Part shown: positions 37,396 to 47,587 of the stretch, in pieces
Layout: each line of letters opens with the position of its first letter
How positions within the stretch are numbered: the stretch's first letter is position 1
From: CAYVTV01 sp964526475
Lineage (GTDB): Bacteria; Bacteroidota; Bacteroidia; Bacteroidales; GCA-2748055
DNA length: 64,000 nucleotides
NCBI GenBank assembly: GCA_964526475.1
Contig: CAZGKF010000002.1
Coordinates: 62,001 to 126,000, forward strand
Direction of reading: 5' to 3'
Notes under the pieces: model-generated
Database searches by the model: none
What the model was told of the DNA's origin: nothing
The model's input: the letters and a program-made list of their open reading frames with translations, nothing else
Translations under genes and position numbers: made by a program

Positions 37396-38581
37396 AAATA
37401 GTCTCCTTTATCAGTTTATGCCATTGAGAAGATACTGCTTTATAACTGAAATGATTCATAGTATGATCACGGATCTTTTTCTGGTTGTAATCTCCATAAT
37501 TCAGATACATCTTTTCCATAGCTTCCGAAAGTCCTTCCGCATCGCGCACCGGAACAAGAAGTCCGGATTCGGAGTTAACAATTGACTGTGGTCCTCCGGA
37601 TTTCGTTGCAATTACAGGCAGGCCAACAGCCATGGCCTCAATGAGGACAACTCCAAATGCTTCAATAATACTGGGAAGAATGAAAACATGTGATTGTTGC
37701 ATAGCCTCTTTAACGCCTTTTTTAGTCAGAAACCCCGGAAATCTTACTTTACCCTTCAGTCCCAGTTCCACCGAGTACTTTTTCAGGTTTTTTTCAAGAC
37801 TTCCGGCGCCTGCAATATGAAGTTCGAAATTCCCCTGTACCCGTTTTAAAAATTCATGAAAGGCTTCGAGAAGATATCTTAGTCCTTTAACCTCTTCCAG
37901 TAATGCAACTGAAATGAAAATGAATGGGCTGGTGTCTCTTTTCTCTGAAGGGGTGAAGAAATCTGTATTAACAAGATCCGGTATAACTGAAATCGTGTTT
38001 TTTACTTCAGGTTCTATTTTCTCAATGCCTGCGCATAGAGAATCACTTACCACTACAATTCTTTCTGCCCCGGCAAATATCTTTTTTAATTCACACATAT
38101 GCCAATCTCTGAAAAAACCCCTGGCCAGCCTGTCGGCAGTTGCGAATCTGCTTCTGTGTTCATACAGTATGAAAGGAATGCTGAAAGTATGTGATACTCT
38201 TATAGCAACAGCCCCACCCCAGACAGCACTATGAGCGATAATTACATCCGGCTGTCCGTAATCTTTAAAATATATCCTAATTTGTCTGATATAAGACTTT
38301 ATCCATAACCTTATACTCATCTTTTCCAATAAAGGCAGTTTTATGAAACCTTCCCGTTGCACAAGCACCCCGTTTTCATTTTCTGTTCTTCTTTTATATG
38401 TATTTATAATGTTAACCAATGAGTTTCCGGATAAGCCAATGATCCTTTTTACTATAACATGAACTTCATATTCCTCATTACACAATGCCTCAGCATGATC
38501 CCGAAAGAATTCCCCTCCATCGGGAGGATACCATGAAGGAATTATTAAAATCCTTATTTTTCTATTTTTCTTTTTCATCAT
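37376..38581 (-). CDS. Glycosyltransferase family 4
   Basis: About 401 residues, a GT-B fold enzyme. It starts with ILIIPSWYPPDGGEFFRDHA (donor-side Rossmann fold with the retaining GT4 look). The C-terminal half has FISVALLEEVKGLRYLLEAF and the EX7E-type EAFGVVLIEAMAVGLPVIAT. It transfers a sugar from a nucleotide donor in surface-polysaccharide assembly. In-frame ATGs lie at 38599, 38581 and 38578; I chose 38581 as it starts close to the basic KKKNRKIRIL and keeps the overlap with the methyltransferase gene at 20 bases. Confidence 0.88.
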   Translation of the reverse strand: MMKKKNRKIRILIIPSWYPPDGGEFFRDHAEALCNEEYEVHVIVKRIIGLSGNSLVNIINTYKRRTENENGVLVQREGFIKLPLLEKMSIRLWIKSYIRQIRIYFKDYGQPDVIIAHSAVWGGAVAIRVSHTFSIPFILYEHRSRFATADRLARGFFRDWHMCELKKIFAGAERIVVVSDSLCAGIEKIEPEVKNTISVIPDLVNTDFFTPSEKRDTSPFIFISVALLEEVKGLRYLLEAFHEFLKRVQGNFELHIAGAGSLEKNLKKYSVELGLKGKVRFPGFLTKKGVKEAMQQSHVFILPSIIEAFGVVLIEAMAVGLPVIATKSGGPQSIVNSESGLLVPVRDAEGLSEAMEKMYLNYGDYNQKKIRDHTMNHFSYKAVSSQWHKLIKETIYEHNRT

Positions 38582-39389
38582 TGATCCTGTTGTATTCAAG
38601 CGCTACATTAAAATATGCCTTTGGAAATGTCCATTTTGTAAATTCAGATGACGGGATTTTTTGTCTTATAAAAACAACAGATCTTGTGTGAGCAATGTAG
38701 TAAATGTATGTGTGCAACTCTCCCGGCAGGCCATCAAGGATACCCGCCAGTACTTCAAATCTGATATCACCTGAAATATTTTTATAGTCATGCCATACTA
38801 CAATTGAATTTTCATGAACAAGATGCTTAAAAACCTCTTCAGTATCGTTTCGGACAGCATCATAATGGTGGTCACCATCTATAAAAATCAAATCGAATTT
38901 TAATCCGGGCGATTGAAAATCGAACTTCATCGAATCCCCTTTAAGGTGAATAATATTTTCTTTACTATTGGAAAAAAATCCATGTTGATCTATGTATTCT
39001 TTTGGTAATCCACGGATTTTCATTTCTTCATCCGACAGATTTAATGTATAACAGATATCTGCAACATCAGAAACATTAACTACACTCTCTCCTCTCCAGG
39101 TTCCGATCTCAAAATACTTACACCGCTCAAACTTTCTGGCCAGCAACTTCAGAAGTGCCAAATCTGTAGGTAAAGAACCTCCCTCCAGAAAAGAGAATAA
39201 TTCAAGTTTCTCCCCGAATGAATTGCCAGACAAATCATCGGGAAATATTGTCGGAAAACCATTAATGGCTCTGTACTTCCGAAAAACATATTTTTCCCAG
39301 ACTACCTGTTCATTTAGAATTTTATTCAGTAAAAAAGGATTTCTAATGATCCATCCTATTGCTTTAAATGCCTTGAATATCCTGTTCAT
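38562..39389 (-). CDS. SAM-dependent methyltransferase (class I, Methyltransf_24-like)
   Basis: A 275-residue protein. The SAM site is KYFEIGTWRGESVVN (motif I) and the active-site strand is DLIFIDGDHHYDAVRND, a pattern found in O-methyltransferases such as macrocin and glycan methyltransferases. The later HDYKNI and a C-terminal RSVVFIRQK complete the fold. Position between a flippase and a GT4 suggests that it methylates a sugar of the surface glycan. It overlaps both neighbours by 20-26 bases, a sign of tight translational coupling. Confidence 0.8.
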   Translation of the reverse strand: MNRIFKAFKAIGWIIRNPFLLNKILNEQVVWEKYVFRKYRAINGFPTIFPDDLSGNSFGEKLELFSFLEGGSLPTDLALLKLLARKFERCKYFEIGTWRGESVVNVSDVADICYTLNLSDEEMKIRGLPKEYIDQHGFFSNSKENIIHLKGDSMKFDFQSPGLKFDLIFIDGDHHYDAVRNDTEEVFKHLVHENSIVVWHDYKNISGDIRFEVLAGILDGLPGELHTYIYYIAHTRSVVFIRQKIPSSEFTKWTFPKAYFNVALEYNRINDEKEK

Positions 39390-40710
39390 TCATAAAAAAT
39401 ATTTCCGGTTTGACTGATCCGGCCAGATGAGTTTGTTTGTCGGCAAGAACCGAAAGTCTCAAATACCAGAAAAAAGTATATAAAGTAACTAAGGTACTGG
39501 TAAAACTGAAACAAATCAATAATATATATATATCTGACAGGTATATACCAATGGCTATTGAAAGTATCCGGGTAAATAACTTCACAATGTCAATCCACAT
39601 TGCCTTTTTTTGCATTCCTAACATATCGGGAAGGAAAGATAATGGGGAAGATAAATAGCTTATGAATATCCAGGGCATTAGAATCTGCATATAGCGGCCT
39701 GCTTCTGTCCATTCCCTGCCAAAAACAAATCCGAACACCCAGGGTAAGGACAAAATGACTGAAAATAAGAATGGGAACAATCCCAGATACAATATTTTTC
39801 TTAAAAAACTTCTTACGACGGCCCTAATGTCTTTTCCTTCATTAAATCTGCTGACTGTCTGTTGGGATATTACTTGCGTCAAAGAATTCGTTATAAGATT
39901 AACCGGCCGGAACACCATAAGAAATGCCAGGGAATACAATCCTGTCTCAATAGTTGAATACCATGCACTTATAGCAAATACCGGCAAGCTGGAGGATAAA
40001 TTATTAACTAAATAGTGTGGCATGCTGAACTTTGGAAATAGTCTGAACTCACTTATGCATCGTATAATTTCTTTACCAGAAATTAAAGTGAGCAATTTCC
40101 GGTCTTTCCTGTAGATATCTGTAATATAAATCATTGCTCCCACAAACTGTCCAACAACAGAACCTGCTATAAGGCCACCGGCATTTGGCAGTACCTCTGA
40201 AGCAGTTATTTTAATACCTGAGTTTGCTACAGATTGGGAAACATTAGCACCTGCTATTCTCCTGTAGCGTTTATTACGGTTTGACCAACAGGATAATGTC
40301 TGAAACACGGAGACCAAAAAAGTAGAAACAGGTACTAAATACAACCATGGCCATATATTCTCATTTCCAAGGATTATAGAAAATCTTCTGCCAAAAAGAA
40401 TGACTAACAGAAGTAATAATATACTGAAGAATAAAGAAAGTAAAACTGACAACACTGTAATATGTATAGACTTCTTGTCGCTTTTAGGCATTAAAACCGC
40501 CAGATCATACTTTCCTGTGGATATTATTGCGGTAATTGCAACAATACTCATGTAAATACTAAATATCCCGTGTTCCTCCTTTTCATAAATCCTTGTAAGT
40601 ACCGGATAAATAAGGAATGCTATAGCTTGAGCAACACTCGTTGCAGAAATGAGAGTGAAAACATTTCTGTAAAATTCGTTGGTAAACAAATTCTTAATTT
40701 TGGCCAACAT
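39364..40710 (-). CDS. Oligosaccharide flippase (Wzx-like, MVF/MATE superfamily)
   Basis: A 448-residue protein with 12-14 membrane helices. The N-terminal helix pair (VFTLISATSVAQAIAFLIYP, TRIYEKEEHGIFSIYMSI) is typical of polysaccharide flippases. It would move lipid-linked oligosaccharide across the inner membrane. It is the first gene of the minus-strand glycan cluster of four overlapping genes. No polymerase or priming glycosyltransferase is in this part of the window, so the cluster is partial or depends on genes elsewhere. Confidence 0.85.
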   Translation of the reverse strand: MLAKIKNLFTNEFYRNVFTLISATSVAQAIAFLIYPVLTRIYEKEEHGIFSIYMSIVAITAIISTGKYDLAVLMPKSDKKSIHITVLSVLLSLFFSILLLLLVILFGRRFSIILGNENIWPWLYLVPVSTFLVSVFQTLSCWSNRNKRYRRIAGANVSQSVANSGIKITASEVLPNAGGLIAGSVVGQFVGAMIYITDIYRKDRKLLTLISGKEIIRCISEFRLFPKFSMPHYLVNNLSSSLPVFAISAWYSTIETGLYSLAFLMVFRPVNLITNSLTQVISQQTVSRFNEGKDIRAVVRSFLRKILYLGLFPFLFSVILSLPWVFGFVFGREWTEAGRYMQILMPWIFISYLSSPLSFLPDMLGMQKKAMWIDIVKLFTRILSIAIGIYLSDIYILLICFSFTSTLVTLYTFFWYLRLSVLADKQTHLAGSVKPEIFFMNEQDIQGI

Positions 40711-40907
40711 GATTTATTCTCTACCTGAGCAAAAACATTTAAACAAAATTAACATTAAATATACCGTTTTATTCAAAATCGTAACATTTTCAAACTTAAC
40801 CCCTGTCCCTTTTTAATAGTGACCTGTTAGCTATAATTTGGCATATCATTTGACTGCTTCAATATTCGAATAAACTGATTTTAATAATTCATGAAAAACT
40901 GACAAAA

Positions 40908-41660
40908 ATGGCTATATCAAGATCATCAAATCCTGTTTTGAATAAAGGAACATTCAAAATTGCTGGTTATACTGGTACTGGGAGTTCGGTTATGACAATA
41001 AAAGGAACTGTAAATAAGATTTTCCTTATGACCTTACTGGTAGTTCTCGGTGCTGCCTACACATGGAACCTGATGATTCAGGGAAACATGGGAGCTGTGG
41101 GAATTTATATGATTGGCGGAGGAATTGGAGGATTCATACTGGCACTCATCACAGTCTTTAAAAAAACCTGGTCCCCATTTACAGCTCCTGTTTATTCAGT
41201 GCTTCAGGGATTGTTGCTGGGAGGTATTTCTGCCCAGTTTAACCAGGCATACCCGGGTATTGTTTTGCAGGCTGTTACTCTCACATTCGGAACACTGTTT
41301 GCTTTACTTTTTGCATACAGATCAGGTTTGATAAAAGTAACTGAAAATTTCAAACTGGGAGTGGTTGCGGCAACAGGCGGGGTTTTTATAGCATATATGC
41401 TTTCATTTTTACTTGGACTTTTTGGAGTGAATATTGGATTCATGCACAGTAATGGGCCGGTTGGAATCATCATCAGCCTGGTAGTAATAGTCATCGCATC
41501 CCTTAATCTGGTGATGGATTTCGATTTTATAGAAAACGGGGCAGAAATGGGAGCACCAAAATACATGGAATGGTATGCAGCATTTGGCCTAATGGTAACA
41601 CTCATCTGGCTATATGTTGAATTCCTCCGGCTATTATCAAAAATCTCAAGCAGGAGATAA
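40908..41660 (+). CDS. Bax inhibitor-1/YccA family membrane protein
   Basis: A 250-residue membrane protein with seven helices. It has the YccA/YbhL layout: FKIAGYTG near the N-terminus, TIKGTVNKIFLMTLLV leading into helix 1, APVYSVLQGLLLGGISAQFN and LVMDFDFIENGAEMGAPKYM, where the paired Asp residues form the pH sensor of the calcium-leak channel BsYetJ. It probably modulates ion balance or membrane protein quality control. Monocistronic, with gaps of about 200 and 275 bases to its neighbours. Confidence 0.88.
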   Translation: MAISRSSNPVLNKGTFKIAGYTGTGSSVMTIKGTVNKIFLMTLLVVLGAAYTWNLMIQGNMGAVGIYMIGGGIGGFILALITVFKKTWSPFTAPVYSVLQGLLLGGISAQFNQAYPGIVLQAVTLTFGTLFALLFAYRSGLIKVTENFKLGVVAATGGVFIAYMLSFLLGLFGVNIGFMHSNGPVGIIISLVVIVIASLNLVMDFDFIENGAEMGAPKYMEWYAAFGLMVTLIWLYVEFLRLLSKISSRR

Positions 41661-41936
41661 ATTCCCGATATAATGTTATAAAGCCTTTAATCTGCAGATC
41701 ACTTGCTTCTTTAGTACCTCAAGTAGTTCACTAAAATTTTTTCAAATGAAGATGTCAATTACCATATCATAAAGATATTTTATAGAAAAAGCCTATATTT
41801 ACATTGATATCAATATATAAATGCTTTCGCAATATAATTTATTATTTTTTAACACTGTTGTCCGGCAAAATATCAGAACATTAAAAAAGATAATAACTTT
41901 AGCACATATTAATTTCTTAAAGAACAGAACGACTGA

Positions 41937-43172
41937 ATGACCATTTTGGAAGTAAAAAACAGGATTACAGAGAAAGAGTTTCTAAAAGTACCTAAAACTC
42001 TTTATAAAGATGACCAGGTCTGGGTTTGTCCTTTGGATGAGGATATAACAGATCTTTTCAATCCTTCCAGAAATGCTCATCTTAGAAATGGAGATGCCTG
42101 TCGCTGGATTCTGAAAAGCAAAAAAGGTAAATTGATTGGGAGGATTTCTGCTTTTTACCATGGACAAAAACCTTCTGCCGATAATATCAGAACTGCAGGT
42201 GTCGGCCACTTTGAATGTATCAATGATCAGGAGGCTGCTGACCTTCTTTTTAATACAGCAAAACAATGGCTTGAATCAAAAGGTTTTCAGGCAATGGATG
42301 GCCCTGTAAATTTTGGTGAGAATGACAGTAACTGGGGGCTTCTTGTTGATGGGTTCACTCACCCTGCTTATGGTATGCCTTATAATCATCCATATTATAA
42401 AGACCTTTTTGAGAATTATGGGTTCAAATTATATTTCAGGCAATATAGTTATCACCTCGATCTGGATAAAAAATTCCCTGAACGTTTCTGGAAAATTGCA
42501 GAATGGGTATGCCGAAAACCTGATTTCAAATTCGAGCATTTCTCATGGAAAGAGGCTGACAGATTTGCATCTGATTTGGTTTACATTTACAATCTTGCCT
42601 GGTCAAATTTCAAGGAAGACTTCACCCCTCTCCATCCTGCTGATGTAAAGGCCGGATTAAAAAAATCAAAACCTGTCCTTGACGAGGAATTAGTTTGGTT
42701 TGCGTACCATAAAGATGAACCAATTGGATTTTTTATTATGCTCCCTGACATAAATCAGATTCTCAGGAAACTAAATGGAAAACTTCATTCTTTCAACAAA
42801 CTGCGTTTTTATTTTCTTAAAAAAAGAAAAACTATTAACAGAATTCGTGCCCAGGTAGCGGGAGTAATCCCAAAATACCAGAATTCAGGGATAGAATCAG
42901 GAATTTTCTGGAATCTTCGCCAAAAAATGGATCATAAGCCTCAATACAAAGAAATTGAATTATCCTGGGTAGGCGATTTTAATCCAAAGATGATAGCACT
43001 TTATGAAGCTGTTGGAGGCGTAAGAGCTAAAACCCATCATACATACAGATATATGATCGACCAGAGCATTCCTTTTGAGCGTTTTATGCCGGGAATGATT
43101 GATGTGCCCCTCTCACAGAAAAAAGCAAGGCAAATAAATAATATTGAGCAATCCGGTAATGAGGCTTTGTGA
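41937..43172 (+). CDS. GNAT-like conserved protein of unknown function
   Basis: A 411-residue protein. The first 200 residues show a GNAT-like pattern (WILKSKKGKLIGRISAFYH, VGHFECINDQEAADLLFNTA, YGFKLYFRQYSYHLDL), and the last 100 repeat it (IRAQVAGVIPKYQNSGIESG, ELSWVGDFNPKMIALYEAVG, MIDQSIPFERF). This suggests two tandem GNAT folds, the second with the better acetyl-CoA-like loop. Related Bacteroidota proteins are unnamed. Substrate unknown. A lipoprotein phosphodiesterase follows after 53 bases on the same strand. Confidence 0.65.
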   Translation: MTILEVKNRITEKEFLKVPKTLYKDDQVWVCPLDEDITDLFNPSRNAHLRNGDACRWILKSKKGKLIGRISAFYHGQKPSADNIRTAGVGHFECINDQEAADLLFNTAKQWLESKGFQAMDGPVNFGENDSNWGLLVDGFTHPAYGMPYNHPYYKDLFENYGFKLYFRQYSYHLDLDKKFPERFWKIAEWVCRKPDFKFEHFSWKEADRFASDLVYIYNLAWSNFKEDFTPLHPADVKAGLKKSKPVLDEELVWFAYHKDEPIGFFIMLPDINQILRKLNGKLHSFNKLRFYFLKKRKTINRIRAQVAGVIPKYQNSGIESGIFWNLRQKMDHKPQYKEIELSWVGDFNPKMIALYEAVGGVRAKTHHTYRYMIDQSIPFERFMPGMIDVPLSQKKARQINNIEQSGNEAL

Positions 43173-43225
43173 AATTTAATTATTGAGGACAAAACAGCAT
43201 CAGTATTTGGAAGTTTTGTTTTTTT

Positions 43226-44365
43226 ATGTTCTCCAAAATATTCAATATGTATATTAAGCTGATAACTTTTTTTATTATTTCTCCGATCTTTTTGTTTACC
43301 GCCTGTAATCAAAAAACGAATCAACCTCCGGAGCGCACCATCTTATTCATTATCGACGGGATGACTCCGGGTATTAATGACAGTATTCATATGCCCAACT
43401 TTTCATCCTTATTAAGTGAGGGTGTACTTTTCAGGGAAGTTTACTTACCTCTTGCCGCTCATCCGGATTCCAGCACTGAATATCCCTGGACCAGTTCAAT
43501 CCCCAATCCTGTACTTATGTCAGGTACTGTATTCATTGGTCAGGAAGGTATCAGGAAAAACCTGCTTCAACATTCTTTTACCAATCGACCGACGGCCTTC
43601 CTTGTTAATGCGGGGGCATACTCTTCAATTAGCGATGACTATACAATCTATATGGAATTTCAGAATGTATTTAATGACGAACAAGTTATAAAATCAGCCC
43701 GGGAAGTTATTGTTAATAACAATCCGGAATTCATAAGAATTCACTGTCAGGGGCCCGGATCAGCCGGGTTCAGAAGTCAGAAAGAGCTTAACCAGCCATA
43801 TACCCATAATATCTGGCATGAAACCTCCCCTTACCGCACTCAAAATACATATGTTGATTCCTTATTAGGTGATTTCATACAGTGGATGAAGGAAAAAGAT
43901 ATATTTGAGAACAGTGTCATAATTATTATCGGTGACCATGGACAATCAGACATGGGAGGGCATCTCCCTGATGATCCTAGTGCAGCTGTAACACAGGCTC
44001 TTTTCATCGGAAAAGATATTAGAAAAGGAATCGCTTATGATTTTGCAGAGATAACAGATATTGCTCCAACTATAACCTGGCTTCATCAATTGCCTCCTCC
44101 AAAATATAATATCGGAAGGGTGCTTAAGGAAATTAAATATGAAACTGATCAATCCGGAGAACCGGAAAAACTGATCAAAGAACTCAATAATGTTCTGGTT
44201 GAGTATTTTTCTATACCGGATGAGCAAAAAACCAGTGACTTTTTATCTATTTTCGAAATCGGAAAATGGCACCTGTCTCCCTCCGGAACAGATTTAAGAT
44301 CATTTGTTGAGCAGCAAAAAAGATCCCTCGAAACACTAAAGCAAAATCCGAACGCAACTCCTTAA
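43226..44365 (+). CDS. Alkaline phosphatase-superfamily lipoprotein (type I phosphodiesterase-like)
   Basis: A 379-residue lipoprotein (signal IISPIFLFTACN with lipidated Cys). The metal-binding framework of the alkaline phosphatase superfamily is present: ILFIIDGMTPGIND (first Asp), SMPNF-like HMPNFSSLLSEGVLF, the GDHGQSDMGGHLPDD motif with Asp-His and a second His, and the following FAEITDIAPTITWL. The expected nucleophile falls near the SGTVFIG segment. It probably cleaves phosphodiesters or phosphate esters outside the cytoplasm. The ATG at 43247 is an alternative start. Nearest neighbour downstream is the beta-galactosidase, 21 bases away. Confidence 0.75.
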   Translation: MFSKIFNMYIKLITFFIISPIFLFTACNQKTNQPPERTILFIIDGMTPGINDSIHMPNFSSLLSEGVLFREVYLPLAAHPDSSTEYPWTSSIPNPVLMSGTVFIGQEGIRKNLLQHSFTNRPTAFLVNAGAYSSISDDYTIYMEFQNVFNDEQVIKSAREVIVNNNPEFIRIHCQGPGSAGFRSQKELNQPYTHNIWHETSPYRTQNTYVDSLLGDFIQWMKEKDIFENSVIIIIGDHGQSDMGGHLPDDPSAAVTQALFIGKDIRKGIAYDFAEITDIAPTITWLHQLPPPKYNIGRVLKEIKYETDQSGEPEKLIKELNNVLVEYFSIPDEQKTSDFLSIFEIGKWHLSPSGTDLRSFVEQQKRSLETLKQNPNATP

Positions 44366-44386
44366 ATATAACCATATTATATCAAT

Positions 44387-47300
44387 GTGAGAATACTTTC
44401 ATTCCTTTTTATCACGGTGTTTCTTCATCTGTTATTAATTAATAGCTGCCGTTCTCCCCAATATTATTGGGAAGACCCATCAGTAACAGGTATTAATAAA
44501 CTACCTGCCAGAGCACATTTTTACCCTTATCAGAATGCCCCGGCTGCGCTTGGCTTTGATTTTAATAAATCTGAGAGGGTAATTCTTCTCAATGGTGACT
44601 GGTCATTTTATTTTTCTGAAAATCCGAATTCTGTTCCTGAAAATTTTTATTCTTCCTCCTATAATGATCAGCAATGGGATAAAATATATGTCCCCTCCAA
44701 CTGGCAATTAAAAGGTTACGGCATCCCAATTTATACAAATATAAAACATCCTTTTCCTGCCAATCCGCCCTATCTGCCGAAAGATAAAAACGAAACAGGT
44801 TTATACCGGACCCGTTTTAACCTTCCATCTTCATGGGAAGGAAATGAAGTTATCCTTCATTTTGCCGGCGTCCAGTCGGGCTTTTATCTTTGGGTGAACG
44901 GTGTAGAAGCAGGGTACAGCCAGGGAAGTATGCTTCCTGCTGAGTTCAATATTACCCCGTATCTTAATCCCGGAGAGAATCTTATCGCCGTTAAGGTAAT
45001 TCGATGGACAGACGGGAGTTACCTGGAGGACATTGATTATTGGCGTATGAGCGGAATTTACAGGGATGTTTACCTGTTTGCAAGGCCCGATATCCACATG
45101 GTTGATTTTCATGTAAAAACTGATCTGGATGAATCTTATAAAAATGCATCACTTAATCTGAAAGTTACTCTTGGAGGAATAATGGAAGAAGAAAAAGCTT
45201 CTGTTGAACCGGAGACAGAAATTAAAAAGGATCAGGTTTTCTCCCTTAATTATTCGCTTCTCCATGATGATTTAAAGATTTTCACTGACTCAGCAGTATT
45301 TAAACCCTCAGGAAATGAGAAAACTATTGTTCTGGACATAGAAAAAGAAGTAACGGATCCCATGAAGTGGTCAGCTGAATCTCCCAATCTCTATACACTT
45401 TTATTAGAAATAAAGGATAATTCGGGAAAGACAATTGAAGCAACTGCTTCTAAAATAGGTTTCAGAAAGGTGGAAATCATTAAGGGGCAATTATGCCTGA
45501 ACGGAAAACCCATACTGGTTAAAGGAGTAAACCGTCACGAAATTGATCCCGATAATGGCCGTGTAATCAAAGAAGAACTGATGATTGAAGATATAAAAAT
45601 CATGAAACAGCACAATATTAACGCTGTCAGGACTTCTCACTATCCAAACCAAACAAGATGGTACGAATTATGTGATGAATACGGGCTATATGTGATGGGT
45701 GAGGCCAATGTTGAAAGTCATGAACTTTGGGCTGATCATAAGGTTTATCTGAGTGAAATGCCTGAATGGAAAAATGCCATAGTTAGCAGAGGAACCCGCA
45801 TGGTAGAAAGAGATAAAAACCATCCCTCTGTCATATTCTGGTCGATGGGAAATGAAGCCGGATGGGGATCAAATTTCGATGCCATGTATGAAGCTATGAA
45901 AGCTATTGATCCTGCCAGACCCGTTCACTATGAATCGAAAATTCCGGCATACGCGGCAGTCATTTCCGGATATGACTTTAATTCCACCATGTATCCTGCT
46001 CCGGATGATGAATCACGTTACGATACATTCTCCCTGCCGTGGCTTGTCAGGGAAGATCCTGAACGACCCGTGATAATCTGTGAATACGCCCATGGAATGG
46101 GCAACAGTACCGGAAATTTTTATAAGTTCTGGGATGTTATTGAAGATCCTGCTTATCCAACACTTCAGGGAGGATTTATATGGGACTGGGTTGATCAGGG
46201 CCTTAGAAGGATAAGTCCTGAAGGTGAAAGCTATTTTGTATATGGCGGTGATTTTGGTGATACCCCAAATAATGCCAATTTCTGTATAAACGGGATTATA
46301 TTCCCCGACAGAAAACCCCAACCTGCCATGGAAGAAGTGAAAAAAGTACAGCAATTCATAAAAACAAGCCTTACAGATCCCGAAAAGGGTATAATATCCG
46401 TTAAGAATACCTATAAATTCATTGACCTTGGATTTGTTGCGATTCATTGGCAACTGAAAAAGAATGGAAAAACTGTACAGTCTGGTACTATTAACGATTT
46501 GAATGTTCCACCAGGGGATTCACGCAACTTCCAGTTACCTTACCGAAAACCCGCCTCAAACGACCTTTCCGTTTATACTCTCGATGTATCATACCGGCTT
46601 AAGAAATCAGAAAGCTGGGGCGATGCAGGACATGAAACAGCCTGGGAACAATTTGTTCTTACAAAGAATCATATTGTACCGGAATACACAGTTTCAACCC
46701 AAAACCTGACTACTGAGGATCAGGGTGAACATATTGCCATAAAAGGTAAAAACATCAGTCTGGAATATGACAAGCAAAAGGGACATTTCATGAATTACCA
46801 TTATAACAATATCCTGGTTTTTAATGAAGGACCTGTTCCTAATTTCTGGAGAACCCCTACTGATAATGATGAGGGGGGATCTGAAGAAGCCGGAAATACA
46901 GACGAAAGTTTTGCATCACAATGGCTCGGAGCAGGATTGAGAAATGCAGATTTCGTTTTCGAAAAACCTGAACTGGAAGAAACAAATAATGGTTTACAAA
47001 TACAAACCAGGGGGAAAGCTCCATGCCCTGCAGGAGAAATTATTCTGGATGTTATATATACCATAGAAGGCGATGGCAAAATTCATATTTCTAAAGCCTG
47101 TGCTCTCAATGGTAATTTTCCTGCTTTGCCAAAAGTCGGAGCTTATTTTCTGCTTCCGGAAACTTTTGAGCATATGGAATGGTTTGGGCGCGGGCCACAT
47201 GAATCATATTGGGACAGGAAATCGGGCGCAAGGTTTGGACTTTATAGCGGTCAGATTTCTGAACAATATGTGCCCTATGTCAAACCCCAGGAAAACGGGA

Positions 47301-47587
47301 ATAAATCGGATGTAAGCTGGGTAAGTCTTTACAACAAGGATAACATGGGATTAAAGTTTCATGGCGACCAACTTCTTAATATAAGTGCCCATTACTATTC
47401 TCTCGATAACCTGACTGATGCAAAGCATACGATTGAACTTAAACCAGCAGGTTATTTAACACTTAACATCGATTTACAGCAACATGGGCTTGGAGGGGAC
47501 GACAGCTGGAGGCCAAGAACACATAAAGAGTACCGTTTAACAGAAAATAAATATTCGTATTCCTATTATATAATTCCGAAATTATAA
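44387..47587 (+). CDS. lacZ: Glycoside hydrolase family 2 beta-galactosidase
   Basis: A 1066-residue LacZ-type enzyme with a GTG start; no ATG fits, since the ATG two bases upstream meets TGA at once. A lipoprotein-like signal (FLFITVFLHLLLINSCRS) suggests periplasmic or outer-membrane location. The five LacZ domains are visible: sugar-binding jelly roll (GDWSFYFSENP, PSNWQLKGYGIPIYTN), TIM barrel with VNRHEIDPDNGRV, acid/base Glu in SMGNEAGWGSN, nucleophile Glu in IICEYAHGMGNS, and the C-terminal beta-sandwich (FWRTPTDNDEG). It hydrolyses terminal beta-galactosides. No sugar regulator or SusC/D pair lies nearby. Confidence 0.93.
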   Translation: MRILSFLFITVFLHLLLINSCRSPQYYWEDPSVTGINKLPARAHFYPYQNAPAALGFDFNKSERVILLNGDWSFYFSENPNSVPENFYSSSYNDQQWDKIYVPSNWQLKGYGIPIYTNIKHPFPANPPYLPKDKNETGLYRTRFNLPSSWEGNEVILHFAGVQSGFYLWVNGVEAGYSQGSMLPAEFNITPYLNPGENLIAVKVIRWTDGSYLEDIDYWRMSGIYRDVYLFARPDIHMVDFHVKTDLDESYKNASLNLKVTLGGIMEEEKASVEPETEIKKDQVFSLNYSLLHDDLKIFTDSAVFKPSGNEKTIVLDIEKEVTDPMKWSAESPNLYTLLLEIKDNSGKTIEATASKIGFRKVEIIKGQLCLNGKPILVKGVNRHEIDPDNGRVIKEELMIEDIKIMKQHNINAVRTSHYPNQTRWYELCDEYGLYVMGEANVESHELWADHKVYLSEMPEWKNAIVSRGTRMVERDKNHPSVIFWSMGNEAGWGSNFDAMYEAMKAIDPARPVHYESKIPAYAAVISGYDFNSTMYPAPDDESRYDTFSLPWLVREDPERPVIICEYAHGMGNSTGNFYKFWDVIEDPAYPTLQGGFIWDWVDQGLRRISPEGESYFVYGGDFGDTPNNANFCINGIIFPDRKPQPAMEEVKKVQQFIKTSLTDPEKGIISVKNTYKFIDLGFVAIHWQLKKNGKTVQSGTINDLNVPPGDSRNFQLPYRKPASNDLSVYTLDVSYRLKKSESWGDAGHETAWEQFVLTKNHIVPEYTVSTQNLTTEDQGEHIAIKGKNISLEYDKQKGHFMNYHYNNILVFNEGPVPNFWRTPTDNDEGGSEEAGNTDESFASQWLGAGLRNADFVFEKPELEETNNGLQIQTRGKAPCPAGEIILDVIYTIEGDGKIHISKACALNGNFPALPKVGAYFLLPETFEHMEWFGRGPHESYWDRKSGARFGLYSGQISEQYVPYVKPQENGNKSDVSWVSLYNKDNMGLKFHGDQLLNISAHYYSLDNLTDAKHTIELKPAGYLTLNIDLQQHGLGGDDSWRPRTHKEYRLTENKYSYSYYIIPKL

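Noticed and set aside
35659..40710. A tRNA-bound genomic island formed by the glycan cluster next to tRNA-His.
   Set aside because: The cluster lies on the 5' side of the tRNA, there is no integrase, and no copy of the tRNA 3' end is seen at the far side.
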